The position numbers and the translations under genes were made by a program. From an uncultured Alphaproteobacteria bacterium (GTDB lineage: Bacteria > Pseudomonadota > Alphaproteobacteria > Caulobacterales > Caulobacteraceae): a stretch of 64,000 nucleotides of DNA. The notes beneath the pieces are model-generated. The model saw only the letters and a program-made list of their open reading frames with translations. It did not search any database and had not been told where the DNA came from. Shown here piece by piece: positions 20,981-31,386 of the stretch. Each line of letters begins with the position of its first letter. Within the stretch, counting starts at the first letter, position 1. The stretch is from contig CAIOSI010000038.1 in the NCBI GenBank assembly GCA_903860975.1, forward strand, positions 62,001 through 126,000. The letters run 5' to 3'.

Positions 20981-23968
20981 ATGAGCGACGAGAACAACAA
21001 CGGCCGTAACGCCCCGCCGCCAGGCGGGCGTCAGCCCCTGACCCTGAAGCCCCGCGGGGCCGGATCGGTCAGCGCCGGCACTGTGAAGCAGAGCTTCAGC
21101 CACGGCCGTTCTAAGACGGTGGTCGTCGAAACCAAGCGTGCGCGCACCCATCTCCCGGGTGGCGGCAACATGGCTGCGCCGTCTTCCGCCGAGAAACGCC
21201 TGTTTGAGCCGCGTCCAGCTCCGGCCCCGGTGCCGGCGCGCCCTGCGGGTGCTCCGATCGACGGTCTCTCAGCCGAGGAGCGCGCCGCACGCCAGCGAGC
21301 GATTGAACTCGCCCAGGAGCGTCAGGCCTCTGAGCGCACTGCGGCCGAGGCCCGGGCCCGCGCCGCAGTTGCCGCCGCAGCACCGGCCCCCACGCCCGTC
21401 CCTGCACCGCAGGCGCCTGTCGCAGAAGTGCCCGCCCCGGTATTGGCGCCTGTCGTCGAAGCTGTCGCCGCTGCGCCTGCAACCGTTACTCCGGCTCCAG
21501 CGGCGGCTCCGGCTCCTGTTTCGGCGCCCGCTCCCGCTGCGACGGCTCCCGTGGCCCCTGCTCCCGTGGCGGCGCGTCCCCCTGCGCCAACCGGCGCGAA
21601 CCAGACGCGCACCTATCAGCCGTCTGCGGATCGCCGCGACGACCGAGCGAGCACGACCACCTACCGTCCAGCGCCGCCGTCCGCCCGATTCGAAGGCGCG
21701 AGTTTCAACCAGCGTGCGCCGCGTCCTGACGACGACCGTCGTCCGGTGCGTGACGATCGCGGTCCGCCTCGGACTCAGGACCGCGATGACCGCGGTCCGC
21801 GTCCCAGCGGCGACACCGTGCGCTATTCGGCGATCGCACCGCGTCCTGCGGGTCCGCGTCCTGGCGGTCCCGGGGCACGTGGTCCTGGCGGTCCACGGAT
21901 CGGTCCGGCGACGCCACCTGCAACGCCTGAGATCCAGCGCGCGACCCGCCAGGCTCCGCGGCCCGGGGGCGCAGCCCTTGATCGACGTCCCGATGACGAT
22001 GACGGCGGACGCAAAGGCGTCCCCGGCTCCAAGGCGATCAGCCGCGCTAAAGGTGCGCCGCAGCGCCGTGAAGGCCGGCTGACCATCCAGGCTGTGGCCG
22101 GTGATGATGAGGGCGCCGTTGATCGGATGCGTTCTCTCGCCTCGGTCCGCCGGGCTCGCGAGCGTGAGCGCGAAAAGCGTAAGGGCGGCAGCCAGGAGCA
22201 GGCTCGGGCGGCGCGCGAAGTGGTCATTCCCGACGTCATCACAGTGGCGGAACTTGCCAACCGGATGGCGATCCGTGGGGTCGAAATCATCAAGTTCTTG
22301 ATGCGTCAGGGCGTGATGTTGAAGATCAACGACGTGATCGATAACGACACCGCAGAGCTGGTGGCCACCGAGTTTGGGCACACCGTGCGTCGTGTGTCTG
22401 AGGCTGACGTCGAAGAAGGCTTCATCGGCGCGGAGGACGTGGACGACAATCAAGTCACCCGTCCGCCGGTCGTGACCATCATGGGCCACGTCGACCACGG
22501 TAAAACCTCACTGCTCGACGCCCTTCGCGCCACGGACGTGGTGTCGGGTGAACACGGCGGGATCACTCAGCATATCGGTGCCTATCAGGTGCATCTGGAA
22601 GACGACCAGCGGGTCACATTCCTCGATACGCCTGGCCACGCAGCCTTCTCCGCCATGCGGATGCGCGGCGCGACGGTTACCGATGTCGTGGTGCTGGTTG
22701 TGGCGGCCGATGATGGCGTGATGCCTCAGACGATCGAAGCCATCAATCACGCCAAGTCGGCCGGTGCTCCCATCATTGTGGCCATCAACAAGATGGACAA
22801 GCCCGGCGCTGATCCGACCCGGGTGATCAATGAACTTCTGCAGCATGAAATCGTCGTTGAAAATCTAGGCGGCGATACCCAGGTCATCGAAGTCTCGGCA
22901 AAAGAAAAGACGGGCCTCGACAATCTGCTCGAAGCCATTCTGCTGCAGGCCGACGTGCTCGAGCTGAAGGCCAACCCCGACCGTATCGCCGATGGCGTGG
23001 TGATCGAGGCCAAGCTGGACCGAGGGCGCGGTGCGGTCTCAACGGTGCTGGTCAAGCGCGGAACGCTTCGCCGTGGCGACATCGTCGTCGCCGGAGACCA
23101 TTGGGGTAAGGTGCGCGCACTCCTCAACGAGCGTGAGGAACAAGTCAGCGAAGCCGGTCCGTCCGTGCCCGTCGAAATCCTCGGCCTCGACGGTACGCCC
23201 GCCCCCGGAGATCCCTTCGCCGTGGTCGAGAACGAAGCGCGCGCTCGCGAGCTAACCGCCTATCGTGTCCGCGTGAAACGCGAAAAGGCTGGCGCGCCCG
23301 CGCAGGGCAATTCGCTGGCTGAAATGATGTCGAAGATCACCGACAAAAAGGCCTCCGAACTGCCGCTGGTCATCAAGGCCGACGTGCAGGGCTCAATCGA
23401 AGCCATCGTTGGTTCGCTCGACAAGATCGGCACCGAGGAGGTCCGCGCGCGGATTATTCTGTCGGGCGCCGGCGCCATCAGCGAAAGCGACGTCATGTTG
23501 GCCAAGGGTGCCAATGCCGCGATAATCGGTTTCAACGTACGCGCCTCAAAACAGGCGCGCGACTTGGCTGAACGCGAAGGCGTGGAGATTCGCTACTACG
23601 CGATCATCTACGACCTTCTGGACGATATCAAAGGCGTGCTCTCGGGCATGCTCGCGCCGATCCAGCGGGAAACCTTCCTCGGCAACGCCGAGGTTCTCCA
23701 GGCCTTCGACATCTCAAAGATTGGCCGCGTCGCCGGTTGCCGGGTCACCGAAGGCGTGGTCCGGAAAGGCGCACGAGTCCGTATTATCCGCGCCGACATT
23801 GTGGTCCTCGAACTCGGCACCCTGCAGACGCTCAAGCGTTTCAAGGATGAGGTCAACGAGGTCCAGTCGGGCGTCGAATGCGGTATGGCCTTCGCGGGCT
23901 TCCAGGACATCAAAGCTGGGGACACCATCGAGTGCTTCAGCCTCGAAGAGGTCCGCCGTACGCTGTAG
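20981..23968 (+). CDS. infB: Translation initiation factor IF-2
   Basis: A 995-residue IF-2. A long low-complexity N-terminal part (~1-390) contains an Ala/Pro-rich block (~120-205) and an Arg/Asp/Gly/Pro block (~215-330). The IF-2 N2 domain follows ([19 protein letters not shown]). Next comes the GTPase with G1 [10 protein letters not shown]3 DTPGHAAF and G4 NKMD, then domains II-IV. IF-2 brings initiator tRNA to the 30S subunit. The long N-terminus is common in alphaproteobacteria. A strong terminator follows at 23994. Confidence 0.97.
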   Translation: MSDENNNGRNAPPPGGRQPLTLKPRGAGSVSAGTVKQSFSHGRSKTVVVETKRARTHLPGGGNMAAPSSAEKRLFEPRPAPAPVPARPAGAPIDGLSAEERAARQRAIELAQERQASERTAAEARARAAVAAAAPAPTPVPAPQAPVAEVPAPVLAPVVEAVAAAPATVTPAPAAAPAPVSAPAPAATAPVAPAPVAARPPAPTGANQTRTYQPSADRRDDRASTTTYRPAPPSARFEGASFNQRAPRPDDDRRPVRDDRGPPRTQDRDDRGPRPSGDTVRYSAIAPRPAGPRPGGPGARGPGGPRIGPATPPATPEIQRATRQAPRPGGAALDRRPDDDDGGRKGVPGSKAISRAKGAPQRREGRLTIQAVAGDDEGAVDRMRSLASVRRAREREREKRKGGSQEQARAAREVVIPDVITVAELANRMAIRGVEIIKFLMRQGVMLKINDVIDNDTAELVATEFGHTVRRVSEADVEEGFIGAEDVDDNQVTRPPVVTIMGHVDHGKTSLLDALRATDVVSGEHGGITQHIGAYQVHLEDDQRVTFLDTPGHAAFSAMRMRGATVTDVVVLVVAADDGVMPQTIEAINHAKSAGAPIIVAINKMDKPGADPTRVINELLQHEIVVENLGGDTQVIEVSAKEKTGLDNLLEAILLQADVLELKANPDRIADGVVIEAKLDRGRGAVSTVLVKRGTLRRGDIVVAGDHWGKVRALLNEREEQVSEAGPSVPVEILGLDGTPAPGDPFAVVENEARARELTAYRVRVKREKAGAPAQGNSLAEMMSKITDKKASELPLVIKADVQGSIEAIVGSLDKIGTEEVRARIILSGAGAISESDVMLAKGANAAIIGFNVRASKQARDLAEREGVEIRYYAIIYDLLDDIKGVLSGMLAPIQRETFLGNAEVLQAFDISKIGRVAGCRVTEGVVRKGARVRIIRADIVVLELGTLQTLKRFKDEVNEVQSGVECGMAFAGFQDIKAGDTIECFSLEEVRRTL

Positions 23969-23993
23969 AGCGACCCACAAAGATGAATGTCAT

Positions 23994-24022
23994 AGCCCCG
24001 GAGTGAACCTCCGGGGCTTTTC
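23994..24022 (+). terminator. Intrinsic terminator after infB
   Basis: A perfect 10-bp stem, AGCCCCGGAG (23994-24003) with CTCCGGGGCT (24009-24018), and a five-base loop are followed by a T-rich tail. It lies 25 bases after the infB stop and closes the rimP-nusA-ylxR-infB cluster. Confidence 0.9.
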
Positions 24023-24023
24023 T

Positions 24024-24448
24024 TATCCGTCACAGAAATCGACGCCTGCCCATCGATCGCGCCAGCTTGGTCACTGCAAACAGGGTCCGCTCAAGGCGAA
24101 GGGGAGGGGCCGCTATGACGGCCACCATCACGGGCATTGCGGCGGGCCGCAATCTCATCGCAGCGACCCCTGTCGGCGGCGATTTTCAACTCTTAGATGT
24201 GATGCTGATCGAGACCGGCAAAGCCCGGTGCGTACCCTCACCATTTCTCGCGTCCGGTGCCCTGTCACAGGTCCTGTCAGGCGTGAGGCAGGCCAATCCG
24301 TGCATCGGGGGGAATTCTGCGGCCCGATATTCACAATCGATCTACCCATCGCGCGTTGCGCCCGCCCACTTGTCTTGCGGAGTTCGCGGTGAGGACCGTG
24401 ATGTCGGCGTGGTTTTGCGCTATCAGAGTTTCGACCCGGGAGCCGCCG
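24024..24448 (+). other. Gene-poor stretch between infB terminator and lipoprotein gene
   Basis: I see no convincing gene in these 425 bases. An open frame from ATG 24115 (after GGGAGGGG) runs to 24531, but it overlaps the lipoprotein start in another frame and its product resembles no family I know. CCTGTCACAGG at 24261-24271 is a 5-1-5 inverted repeat and its half-site recurs at 24273-24277. Promoter elements for the lipoprotein gene are presumably here. Confidence 0.35.
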
Positions 24449-24949
24449 ATGCGCCGTTTTGCTCTTACGCTCATTGCGACGCTGTCGCTTGGTGCCTGCG
24501 CAACTGCCCAGAGGCTGGGGGCAGCCAGTGACGTCCATGCCTTGCTTGTCTCGATCCGCGACAACGACACCGTGGCCTTCGACGCCCATGTCGACCACGA
24601 CGCACTGAAGCAAGAACTGCAAGCGCGGTTTAACGACCAGATCGCCAACAATAAGAAGGCCAAGGACCTGCTCGCCCTGCTTGTTCCCTCGGTCATCGAC
24701 ATCGCCGACCAAGCGCTGGTGCGGCCCAAGACCTTCCGAATGGTCGCTGAGCAGTACGGCTATAAATCCGATACCCAGATCCCAAGCGCGGCCGCTATCT
24801 CGCAGGCGCTGAAGACGCTGCCGGACGGTCGTGTCTGCGCCACTAAGAAAAAAGATGGCCCCTGCCTGCTTGTGTTCACAAAAGAGCAGGGCGTGTGGAA
24901 GCTGACCAGCTTCGAGGGCGAATCTTCGATGCTGCGTCTCAAGCTCTAA
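24449..24949 (+). CDS. Putative lipoprotein, DUF2939-like
   Basis: MRRFALTLIATLSLGAC is a lipoprotein signal with lipobox LGAC, so maturation at Cys17 is predicted. The ATG 24449 follows CCGGGAG and is preferred over an upstream in-frame start that would bury the signal. The mature part (~150 residues) has SIRDNDTVAFDAHVDHDALK near its start and VCATKKKDGPCLLVFTKEQG near the end, a pattern like DUF2939. The lipoprotein at 54936 is a diverged paralogue with the same pattern and paired cysteines. Its function is unknown; it is probably envelope-located. Confidence 0.78.
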   Translation: MRRFALTLIATLSLGACATAQRLGAASDVHALLVSIRDNDTVAFDAHVDHDALKQELQARFNDQIANNKKAKDLLALLVPSVIDIADQALVRPKTFRMVAEQYGYKSDTQIPSAAAISQALKTLPDGRVCATKKKDGPCLLVFTKEQGVWKLTSFEGESSMLRLKL

Positions 24950-24986
24950 TTCGCCTAAAGTCGCGGTCGACTAAGCAGAGGTGACA

Positions 24987-25778
24987 ATGGCCTACGACGC
25001 GGCGCTGGCGGATTATCAGAAATTCGACTTCACGGATGGGCCCTATACGCGACCGGTCTATCGCAGAGGCTCAGGGCCGGCGGTGATCATCATCCATGAA
25101 ATACCCGGGCTGCATCCGCTCGTCGTGCGGTTCGCCGACCATGTGGCCGCTGCCGGTATGACGGTCTTTTGTCCGAGCTTGTTCGGTACGCCGGGCAAGC
25201 CGGTGACGAAGGGCTACGCGGTCGCCAGCATGTTCGACGCGATCTGCATCCGGCGGGAGTTTCACGTCTGGTCGAGCGACAAATCCAGTCCAATCGTCGA
25301 ATGGCTGCGGGCGCTCGCCCGAAAGGCTCACGCCGAGTGTGGTGGCAAGGGGGTCGGGGCTGTTGGTATGTGTTTTACCGGTGGCTTCGCGCTCGCGATG
25401 ATGACGGAGCCTTCCGTTGTGGCCCCGGTGCTTTCGCAACCCTCGATGCCCGCCGCCTCGGGATCGAAGAGGCGAGCCGCTGGAATCGACGTTTCGCCAG
25501 CGGAGATCGCCTGCGCCAAATATCGGTTTGAGACAGAAGATTTGTCGATGATTGGCCTGCGCTACAAGAGCGACCGCTTGGTGCCTGACGCCCGGTTCGA
25601 AAACCTGAAGCGGGAATTCGGCGACCGCTTCGAAGCCATCGAGCTCAACGACGAGGACGCCGCGCCGGCAGCAATCCCACCGCACTCGGTGCTGACATTG
25701 CATCTGAAGCCTGATGGTGCCTCCAAAGCCGCGGAGGATCGCGTCATTCAGTTCTTCAAGGATCGAACGGGGGCCTAG
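24987..25778 (+). CDS. Dienelactone hydrolase family protein
   Basis: An alpha/beta hydrolase of 263 residues. The nucleophile elbow is GMCFTGG, with Cys as in true dienelactone hydrolases. The Asp in YKSDRLVPDARF and the His in PPHSVLTLH complete a Cys-Asp-His triad. ATG 24987 is preferred over the in-frame GTG at 24981, because AGAGG at 24977-24981 fits it better. Substrate unknown: chloroaromatic pathway genes are absent nearby, so general ester or lactone cleavage is the safe call. Its 3' end is antisense to the tail of the broken PepSY gene. Confidence 0.85.
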   Translation: MAYDAALADYQKFDFTDGPYTRPVYRRGSGPAVIIIHEIPGLHPLVVRFADHVAAAGMTVFCPSLFGTPGKPVTKGYAVASMFDAICIRREFHVWSSDKSSPIVEWLRALARKAHAECGGKGVGAVGMCFTGGFALAMMTEPSVVAPVLSQPSMPAASGSKRRAAGIDVSPAEIACAKYRFETEDLSMIGLRYKSDRLVPDARFENLKREFGDRFEAIELNDEDAAPAAIPPHSVLTLHLKPDGASKAAEDRVIQFFKDRTGA

Positions 25779-26249
25779 AGCGCCAAGATCAGAACCGGCG
25801 CTGCTGCGCCAGCCGCAAGGATCAGCCAGACCAACGTCTTGCGACGGTTGTAGGCCAACGCCATCCACAGGCCAATGAGGGTGGTGAAGGCGACGCCCAA
25901 GGAGATGGCCGTGAAAAACCATTTTAGCAGGGTGGTTGAGCGTTGCTCCGCGGGGGGGGGCAGGCTTGGCCTCGAAGGGTTGCGCCTTGTCGTGATTGGC
26001 GGCTTGTTCCGGCTTTTTAGGACGCGGTGGTTTAAGGGCGAACACATCGTCCTTGTGCACCCGGGCGAGCTTCTGGATCAGCACCGGCGTCGTCTTCTGG
26101 TCAGGGATTCGGAAAGTCTGCAACGCGCCGGTCACGGCAAAGAAGATGAGGCTCGGGGCCACGAACACGCTGACATAGACGTGCAGCTGGCGGACAAACG
26201 CGAGCCGCAGTGCCGGTTTTCCCCGCGCCGTTTTGGGTTTCGCCAACAA
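25775..26249 (-). pseudogene. PepSY-associated membrane protein gene, frameshifted at a C9 run
   Basis: On the minus strand a frame starting TTG 26249 encodes VRQLHVYVSVFVAPSLIFFA and TGALQTFRIP, a PepSY-TM-type N-terminal helix. A second frame ending at 25775 encodes WFFTAISLGVAFTTLIGLWM and a further helix. They meet at nine identical bases (G on plus, 25952-25960). Removing one base joins them into a ~157-residue protein with three membrane segments. Such proteins often accompany iron or siderophore uptake. The lesion may be a sequencing slip, a true mutation or a phase-variable tract. Confidence 0.7.
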
Positions 26250-26268
26250 AAGTCTCCGGGTGCGGCAC

Positions 26269-26281
26269 GAGAATAATTCTC
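26269..26281. promoter_or_regulatory. Fur-box-like palindrome
   Basis: GAGAAT-A-ATTCTC is a perfect 6-1-6 inverted repeat close to the classical Fur hexamer array. It lies 20 bases upstream of the PepSY-type gene start on the minus strand, where an iron repressor would block transcription. Fur itself is encoded at 7335-7748. Binding is inferred. Confidence 0.5.
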
Positions 26282-26497
26282 AACGGCGCCTACCGAGTTC
26301 CTGGCCAGGAGGCAAGGCTGCGGTGAAGCTTTCGTTCGAGACGTCAGACGAATGGGCGATCAGAGCCGCTTTTTAGAGGTGCAGGCCACCGGGCTCTGTC
26401 TCGCGCTGGACTCCTCGCCCGTGCACGAATAGAAGCCGCCGCTTCCCCTGCGTCGGTTGCGTCCGATCCGCGCCCCAGGCTTGAGCGAGCACAGTCC

Positions 26498-26938
26498 ATG
26501 GTACGCCCCATAACCTCCGCCCGACCGGCTCCGCGCGGTCCGTCCCAGCGCCAGCTGCGCGCCGGCGAATTGATGCGCCACGCCCTGGTCGACATTCTGC
26601 GCGCCCAAGAAATTACCGATCCAGATATCTTCGGGGTTTCGATCACGCTGACTGAAGTGCGCATGAGCCCGGATCTGCGCCACGCCACGGTCTTTGTCGA
26701 ACCCCTCGGCGGCGGCGAACAGGCCAAGGTCGTCGTCAAGGCGCTCAACAAGCACCATAAGTTCCTACGCGGTCGACTGGGTCACGCCATCGACATGAAA
26801 TTCACGCCAGAACTCAAATTCCTGCACGACGATACCTTCGATGAGGCAGCACGCATCAGCGCTATCTTTGCCGACCCCAAGGTGGCCCAAGATCTCAAGC
26901 CGGGTGAACCCTCCGACAGCTGGAAGGATCAGGACTGA
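26498..26938 (+). CDS. rbfA: Ribosome-binding factor A
   Basis: A 146-residue KH-like-fold protein with the RbfA start [17 protein letters not shown] and the strand [20 protein letters not shown]. It binds the 30S subunit during late 16S rRNA maturation and cold adaptation. Its stop overlaps the truB start by one base (TGATG). The 216 bases upstream hold no gene and should contain the promoter for rbfA-truB-rpsO. Confidence 0.96.
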   Translation: MVRPITSARPAPRGPSQRQLRAGELMRHALVDILRAQEITDPDIFGVSITLTEVRMSPDLRHATVFVEPLGGGEQAKVVVKALNKHHKFLRGRLGHAIDMKFTPELKFLHDDTFDEAARISAIFADPKVAQDLKPGEPSDSWKDQD

Positions 26939-27882
26939 TGGCGCGACGCCGCAAGGGCGACGCGGTCTCTGGCTGGATCTGCCTCGACAAACCCTATGAC
27001 CTGACTTCGACCCACGCTGTGTCCCGCGTGCGTCGGTGCTTTAATGCCCAGAAGGCGGGTCACGCCGGGACGCTCGACCCGCTGGCGACCGGCATCCTGC
27101 CGATCGCGCTGGGAGAGGCCACCAAGACTGTCCCGTTTCTGGTTGACGCCGACAAGGCCTATCGCTTCACGATCGCCTGGGGTCGGACCACAGCGACCTA
27201 TGATCGCGAGGGCGAGGTTATCGCACAGTCCGATGTACGGCCGAGCGTTGCGCAGGTGGAGGCGGTGCTGCCCCGCTTTGTGGGTGAGATCAGTCAGATC
27301 CCGCCAGCCTATTCCGCCATCAAGGTCGATGGTGAGCGCTCCTACGATCTGGCCCGCGCCGGCCAGGCGGTAGAACTCGCGGCGCGCATGGTGACCATCC
27401 ATTGCGCCCGTGTCACCGAGGCGACGGACGCTGATCACGTGACGTTGGAAATCGAGTGCGGCAAGGGCACTTACGTACGTGCGATCTGTCGGGACTTGGC
27501 CGAACTTCTGGGGGCCTGCGGCCACGTCAGCGAACTGCGCAGGACCCGCGTAGGCGGCTTCACTGAGCAATCTGCAGTGACGCTGGAATTCCTTGAAGAT
27601 TTAGGGCATAAGGCCCGCCAGTCGGAAGCACTCCTTCCGGTCGAGACCGCCCTGGACGACATCCCGGAGCTGGCCGTGACCGCTGAAGACGCTTTCAGAC
27701 TAAAGCAGGGACGGTCGATCGTTCTCGTTCCCCGACAGGTGGAAGCGGTAAAAGCCAGGCTCAAACCCGGCTCTCGCACCGTTTCAGCTATGACGGGCGG
27801 GGTCGTCGTCGCGCTCTGCGAGATGCGCGCAGGTCGGCTCGAGCCTTCGCGGGTCTTTCATCTGGAAAAGAGCGGAGACTAA
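26938..27882 (+). CDS. truB: tRNA pseudouridine(55) synthase TruB
   Basis: A 314-residue pseudouridine synthase. The catalytic Asp is in [18 protein letters not shown] (~42-59), and the TruB loop [20 protein letters not shown] is intact. It makes psi55 in the T loop of tRNAs. The start overlaps the rbfA stop; rpsO follows after 4 bases. The rbfA-truB-rpsO-pnp order is a classical proteobacterial cluster. Confidence 0.97.
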   Translation: MARRRKGDAVSGWICLDKPYDLTSTHAVSRVRRCFNAQKAGHAGTLDPLATGILPIALGEATKTVPFLVDADKAYRFTIAWGRTTATYDREGEVIAQSDVRPSVAQVEAVLPRFVGEISQIPPAYSAIKVDGERSYDLARAGQAVELAARMVTIHCARVTEATDADHVTLEIECGKGTYVRAICRDLAELLGACGHVSELRRTRVGGFTEQSAVTLEFLEDLGHKARQSEALLPVETALDDIPELAVTAEDAFRLKQGRSIVLVPRQVEAVKARLKPGSRTVSAMTGGVVVALCEMRAGRLEPSRVFHLEKSGD

Positions 27883-27886
27883 CCCG

Positions 27887-28156
27887 ATGTCGATTACGGC
27901 CGAACGCAAGGCAGAAGTGATCAAGTCCCATGCCCGTGGTGAAGCGGATACGGGCAGCGCTGAAGTTCAGGTGGCGATCATGTCCGAACGGATTGCGAAC
28001 CTCACCGAGCACTTCAAGACCCACAAGAAGGATAACCACTCGCGTCGCGGGCTGCTCAAGCTCGTCTCCGCGCGCCGGTCGCTCCTCGATCACCTGAAGA
28101 CGTCCGATGCGGACCGCTATCAGAAGCTGATCGAAACCCTCGGTCTGCGCCGCTAG
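27887..28156 (+). CDS. rpsO: 30S ribosomal protein S15
   Basis: An 89-residue protein with the S15 signature [16 protein letters not shown] and the C-terminal [20 protein letters not shown]. It binds the central domain of 16S rRNA. Length and sequence are standard. It follows truB by four bases and precedes pnp by a ~294-base leader with two hairpins. Confidence 0.98.
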   Translation: MSITAERKAEVIKSHARGEADTGSAEVQVAIMSERIANLTEHFKTHKKDNHSRRGLLKLVSARRSLLDHLKTSDADRYQKLIETLGLRR

Positions 28157-28165
28157 TCCTGGCGC

Positions 28166-28185
28166 GCCCCGGCGAAAGCCGGGGC
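28166..28185. repeat. Palindromic intergenic element with GAAA loop
   Basis: An 8-bp perfect stem, GCCCCGGC with GCCGGGGC, closes a GAAA loop, 9 bases after rpsO. There is no T-run. Core and loop match the shorter element at 6192-6205, so it is probably a REP-like repeat, though it could also stabilise the rpsO mRNA 3' end. Confidence 0.6.
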
Positions 28186-28450
28186 CATAGCCAAGATAGG
28201 TTCAGACTGAAAACCCGCATGAACCCCGGCTTTTTCCGGGGCGGCGGCGGGAGATGAAATCGCTGCTCCTCCGTAACAGGCCGGGGGATACCAATGCGGC
28301 ATTGGCGACCTCTCGTGCAGTTCGAGATCGCCGCACACGCCGAGGGCTCCAACGAAGTCCTCATCGCCTGCTCATTTGGAGAGGATTTCGGAAGCCCGAT
28401 CCCTGTCCGCCCCCGCCGGGAATACGCCCGCCGGGATAGAAAGAAGCAAA
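28186..28450 (+). promoter_or_regulatory. pnp leader region
   Basis: This stretch has no credible gene. CCCCGG at 28224-28229 and CCGGGG at 28236-28241 form a second hairpin around CTTTTT. In enterobacteria the pnp leader is cut by RNase III and then by PNPase for autoregulation; a similar role here is only a guess from the presence of stable hairpins in a long leader. Confidence 0.35.
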
Positions 28451-30595
28451 ATGTTCGACATCAAACGCAAGACAATCGAGTGGGGCGGCAAGACGCTCAC
28501 GCTCGAAACCGGCCGCATGGCCCGTCAAGCTGACGGCGCAGTGCTGGCCACCTACGGCGAGACCATGGTGCTTGCCACCGCTGTCTTCGCAAAGAGCGCC
28601 AAGCCCGGTCAGGACTTCTTCCCACTCACCGTGAATTATCAAGAGAAGTTCTACGCTGCGGGTAAGATCCCGGGCTCCTTCCCTCGCCGCGAAGCGGCCC
28701 CGAGCCAAAAGGAAACCCTTACCAGCCGTCTGATCGACCGTCCGATCCGCCCTCTGTTCGTCAAGGGCTTCAAGAACGAAGTGCAGGTTGTCTGCACCGT
28801 GCTTGCTCATGACCTGGAAAACGATCCGGACATCGTCGCGCTGGTGGCCGCCTCGGCGGCTCTGGTTATCTCCGGGGCCCCTTTCATGGGCCCGATCGGC
28901 GGCGCACGGGTCGGCTACGTCAACGGTGAGTACGTCCTCAACCCGACGCTGGATGAGATGAAGGACAGCCGGATGGACCTGGTCGTCGCTGGCACCGACG
29001 ACGCGGTCATGATGGTCGAGTCTGAGATTCAGGAAATGACCGAGGACGAAGTGCTGAAGGGCGTCATGTTCGCCCACGCCGGCATGCAACCTGTCATTCA
29101 AGCGATCATCGAGCTGGCCGAGCACTCCGCCAAGGAGCCCTTCGATTTCCAGCCAGAAGATACCGATGCGCTAAAGGCAGAGATGAAGAAGTTGATCGGC
29201 AAGGATCTTGCCGCCGCCTTCAAGATCCCAGCCAAGCTGGAACGCCAGGACGCCGTCGCTGCGGCGAAGAGCAAGGCCGCCGCCAAATTCGGCAAGTCCG
29301 ACGCTAAGCCCGACGGTATCGGGCCAGATAAGCTGGGCGCGGTGTTCAAAGAACTTGAAGCTGACGTCGTGCGTCGCAACATCCTCGACACCGGCATCCG
29401 CATCGACGGCCGCAAGGTTGATCAGGTTCGCCAGATCGTTTCGGAAGTGGGTGTTCTGTCCCGGGCTCACGGCTCGGCGCTCTTCACCCGCGGCGAGACC
29501 CAGGCGCTGGTCGTGGCCACGCTCGGAACCGGCGATGATGAACAGCTCATCGATGCCCTCGAGGGCAAGTACTATGAGAAGTTCATGCTGCACTATAATT
29601 TTCCGCCCTTCTCGGTCGGCGAAACGGGCCGCATGGGCGCGCCAGGCCGTCGTGAAGTTGGCCATGGCAAGCTGGCTTGGCGAGCGATCCGCCCAATGCT
29701 GCCGAGCCAGGAAGACTTCCCCTACACAATCCGTCTGGTCTCGGAGATTTTCGAGTCTAACGGCTCTTCGTCGATGGCCTCGGTCTGCGGTTCTTCGCTG
29801 GCTCTGATGGATGCTGGCGTGCCCCTAAAGAAGCCGGTTTCCGGCATCGCTATGGGCCTTATCCTTGAAAGTGACGGCTTCGCCGTTCTGTCCGACATCT
29901 TGGGTGACGAAGATCACCTCGGCGACATGGACTTCAAGGTCGCCGGCACCGCCGACGGTATCACTTCGCTGCAGATGGACATCAAGATCGCCGGCATCAC
30001 CGAAGCGATCATGAAGCAAGCGCTCGCCCAGGCTAAGGGCGGCCGCGAGCACATCCTTGGCGAAATGAACAAGGCTATGGAAGCTCCCCGCCATGAACTC
30101 GGCGAGTACGCTCCGAAGATCGAGACCATCAAGATTCCGGTGGACAAGATCCGCGAAGTGATCGGTTCGGGCGGCAAGGTGATCCGCGAAATCACTGCGG
30201 AAACCGGCGCCAAGATCGACATCGGCGAAGACGGCACGATCAAGATCGCGGCCGCCGAGCAGTCGAAGATTGATGCGGCCAAAGACTGGATCAAGTCGAT
30301 CGCTTCGGAACCTGAAGTGGGCCAAATCTACACCGGCAAGGTCGTCAAGGTCGTCGACTTCGGTGCCTTTGTGAACTTCTTCGGGGCCAAGGATGGCCTG
30401 GTGCACGTCAGCCAGATCGCCAATGAGCGCGTGAACAAGGTTTCCGACGTTCTGACCGAAGGCCAATCGGTGAAAGTGAAGCTCCTGGGCTTCGACGATC
30501 GCGGCAAGACCCGGCTTTCGATGAAGATCGTGGATCAAGAAACCGGCGAGGACCTGTCGTCTAAGCAAGACCAGCCGGAAGCCGCTGACGCCTAA
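28451..30595 (+). CDS. pnp: Polyribonucleotide nucleotidyltransferase (PNPase)
   Basis: A 714-residue 3'-5' phosphorolytic exoribonuclease. It has two RNase PH domains (~10-140 and ~320-540, the second with [20 protein letters not shown]), a linker helical domain, a KH domain (~555-610, [15 protein letters not shown]) and an S1 domain (~622-690, [18 protein letters not shown]). ATG 28451 ([13 protein letters not shown]) matches the family start; the frame upstream is leader. A strong terminator follows at 30623. Confidence 0.97.
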   Translation: MFDIKRKTIEWGGKTLTLETGRMARQADGAVLATYGETMVLATAVFAKSAKPGQDFFPLTVNYQEKFYAAGKIPGSFPRREAAPSQKETLTSRLIDRPIRPLFVKGFKNEVQVVCTVLAHDLENDPDIVALVAASAALVISGAPFMGPIGGARVGYVNGEYVLNPTLDEMKDSRMDLVVAGTDDAVMMVESEIQEMTEDEVLKGVMFAHAGMQPVIQAIIELAEHSAKEPFDFQPEDTDALKAEMKKLIGKDLAAAFKIPAKLERQDAVAAAKSKAAAKFGKSDAKPDGIGPDKLGAVFKELEADVVRRNILDTGIRIDGRKVDQVRQIVSEVGVLSRAHGSALFTRGETQALVVATLGTGDDEQLIDALEGKYYEKFMLHYNFPPFSVGETGRMGAPGRREVGHGKLAWRAIRPMLPSQEDFPYTIRLVSEIFESNGSSSMASVCGSSLALMDAGVPLKKPVSGIAMGLILESDGFAVLSDILGDEDHLGDMDFKVAGTADGITSLQMDIKIAGITEAIMKQALAQAKGGREHILGEMNKAMEAPRHELGEYAPKIETIKIPVDKIREVIGSGGKVIREITAETGAKIDIGEDGTIKIAAAEQSKIDAAKDWIKSIASEPEVGQIYTGKVVKVVDFGAFVNFFGAKDGLVHVSQIANERVNKVSDVLTEGQSVKVKLLGFDDRGKTRLSMKIVDQETGEDLSSKQDQPEAADA

Positions 30596-30622
30596 GCGTT
30601 ACGGTTTCAGCTGGATCGATCA

Positions 30623-30652
30623 GGGCGGCTGCAGTCATGCAGCCGCCCTTTT
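30623..30652 (+). terminator. Intrinsic terminator after pnp
   Basis: A perfect 11-bp stem, GGGCGGCTGCA (30623-30633) with TGCAGCCGCCC (30638-30648), has a four-base loop and is followed by TTTT. It begins 28 bases after the pnp stop. Confidence 0.92.
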
Positions 30653-30943
30653 CGCATGGGTCGAGCGTCGACCGCTTCACGCCGGCGGTGGGGTGCGCAG
30701 TGAGCGTTGGCCAGGCTATGAGCCATTGCTGGACCACCAGGGTCCGCATCGACCAGATCATTGGCGTCCATGGTTCGGTTCGGATCGAGGTCTTCTAACC
30801 GTGACGCAGAATTGGGACGTTAAGTCTTGCAAGCAACGTCTGAAGGCGCTGCAGCGACACCCGCCATGCGATGAGTATCACCTGAACGAGTTGGGCTGGC
30901 GGTTTTCGGGGACCACAGTCTCTCCCGCCGGGGAGGCGGGCGC
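30653..30943. other. Intergenic stretch between pnp terminator and DUF6481 gene
   Basis: No gene is supported here. Short open frames exist on the plus strand (one ending at 30947), but none resembles a known protein. CCCGCC (30924-30929) and GGCGGG (30935-30940) form a 6-bp hairpin just past the DUF6481 stop, without a T-run. Confidence 0.4.
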
Positions 30944-31300
30944 CTAACGCGCCTTGCGGGCGGCGTAACGCGCGTCGCGCTTCGACTGGGCTTCGGCCTT
31001 GGTAAGTTGTTTGCGCTCCTTGCGAGCCCCGCGCTTTTCGGCGAGCAAGGCTTCCTCGCTCGCCGCGACCGCTGCGGCGGCCGCGGCGATCTTGTCCGAA
31101 GCGGCTGTGCGGGCGGCATCTTTCTCCTGGGCGCGTTCCTTGCGAACCGCCTTCAGCTCAGTCTCACGACGTTCCGCGCGGCTCGCCGATGGTGGTGCCG
31201 TTACCGTGGGTTTGGGCTTCAGCTTCGCCAGCAGAGCAGCCTTAGACTCCGCCGCCGCCGACAGCCGCTCAGTTAGGCCTGAGCCTTTCAGATCTCTCAT
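30944..31300 (-). CDS. DUF6481 family protein
   Basis: A 118-residue, strongly charged Ala/Lys/Arg/Glu-rich protein predicted to be almost entirely helical. The N-terminal GLTERLSAAAESKAALLAKL and KPKPTV segments match DUF6481, a small family of alphaproteobacteria. A poly-Ala stretch (IAAAAAAVAA) lies near residue 70. No enzyme motif or membrane segment is present; function unknown, possibly nucleic-acid associated given its basic ends. It lies downstream of dnaA on the same strand, 86 bases away. Confidence 0.75.
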   Translation of the reverse strand: MRDLKGSGLTERLSAAAESKAALLAKLKPKPTVTAPPSASRAERRETELKAVRKERAQEKDAARTAASDKIAAAAAAVAASEEALLAEKRGARKERKQLTKAEAQSKRDARYAARKAR

Positions 31301-31386
31301 AAATGGCTTTCAGGGGGGGCGGCCGCGGCTGTGCAGCATCCCCACCTTAAAGCAAAGCGCCGCAAAAGGCCCGAAAACCCTTTCGC

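Noticed and set aside
21269..22498. Long Arg/Gly-rich minus-strand frames and Ala-rich repeats opposite infB
   Set aside because: They mirror the low-complexity Ala/Pro and Arg/Asp N-terminal region of IF-2; the repetition is explained by that protein.
24115..24531. Plus-strand open frame with a GGGAGGGG site, ahead of the lipoprotein
   Set aside because: Overlaps the well-supported lipoprotein start in another frame, resembles no family and has competing open frames on the other strand; kept only as a note.
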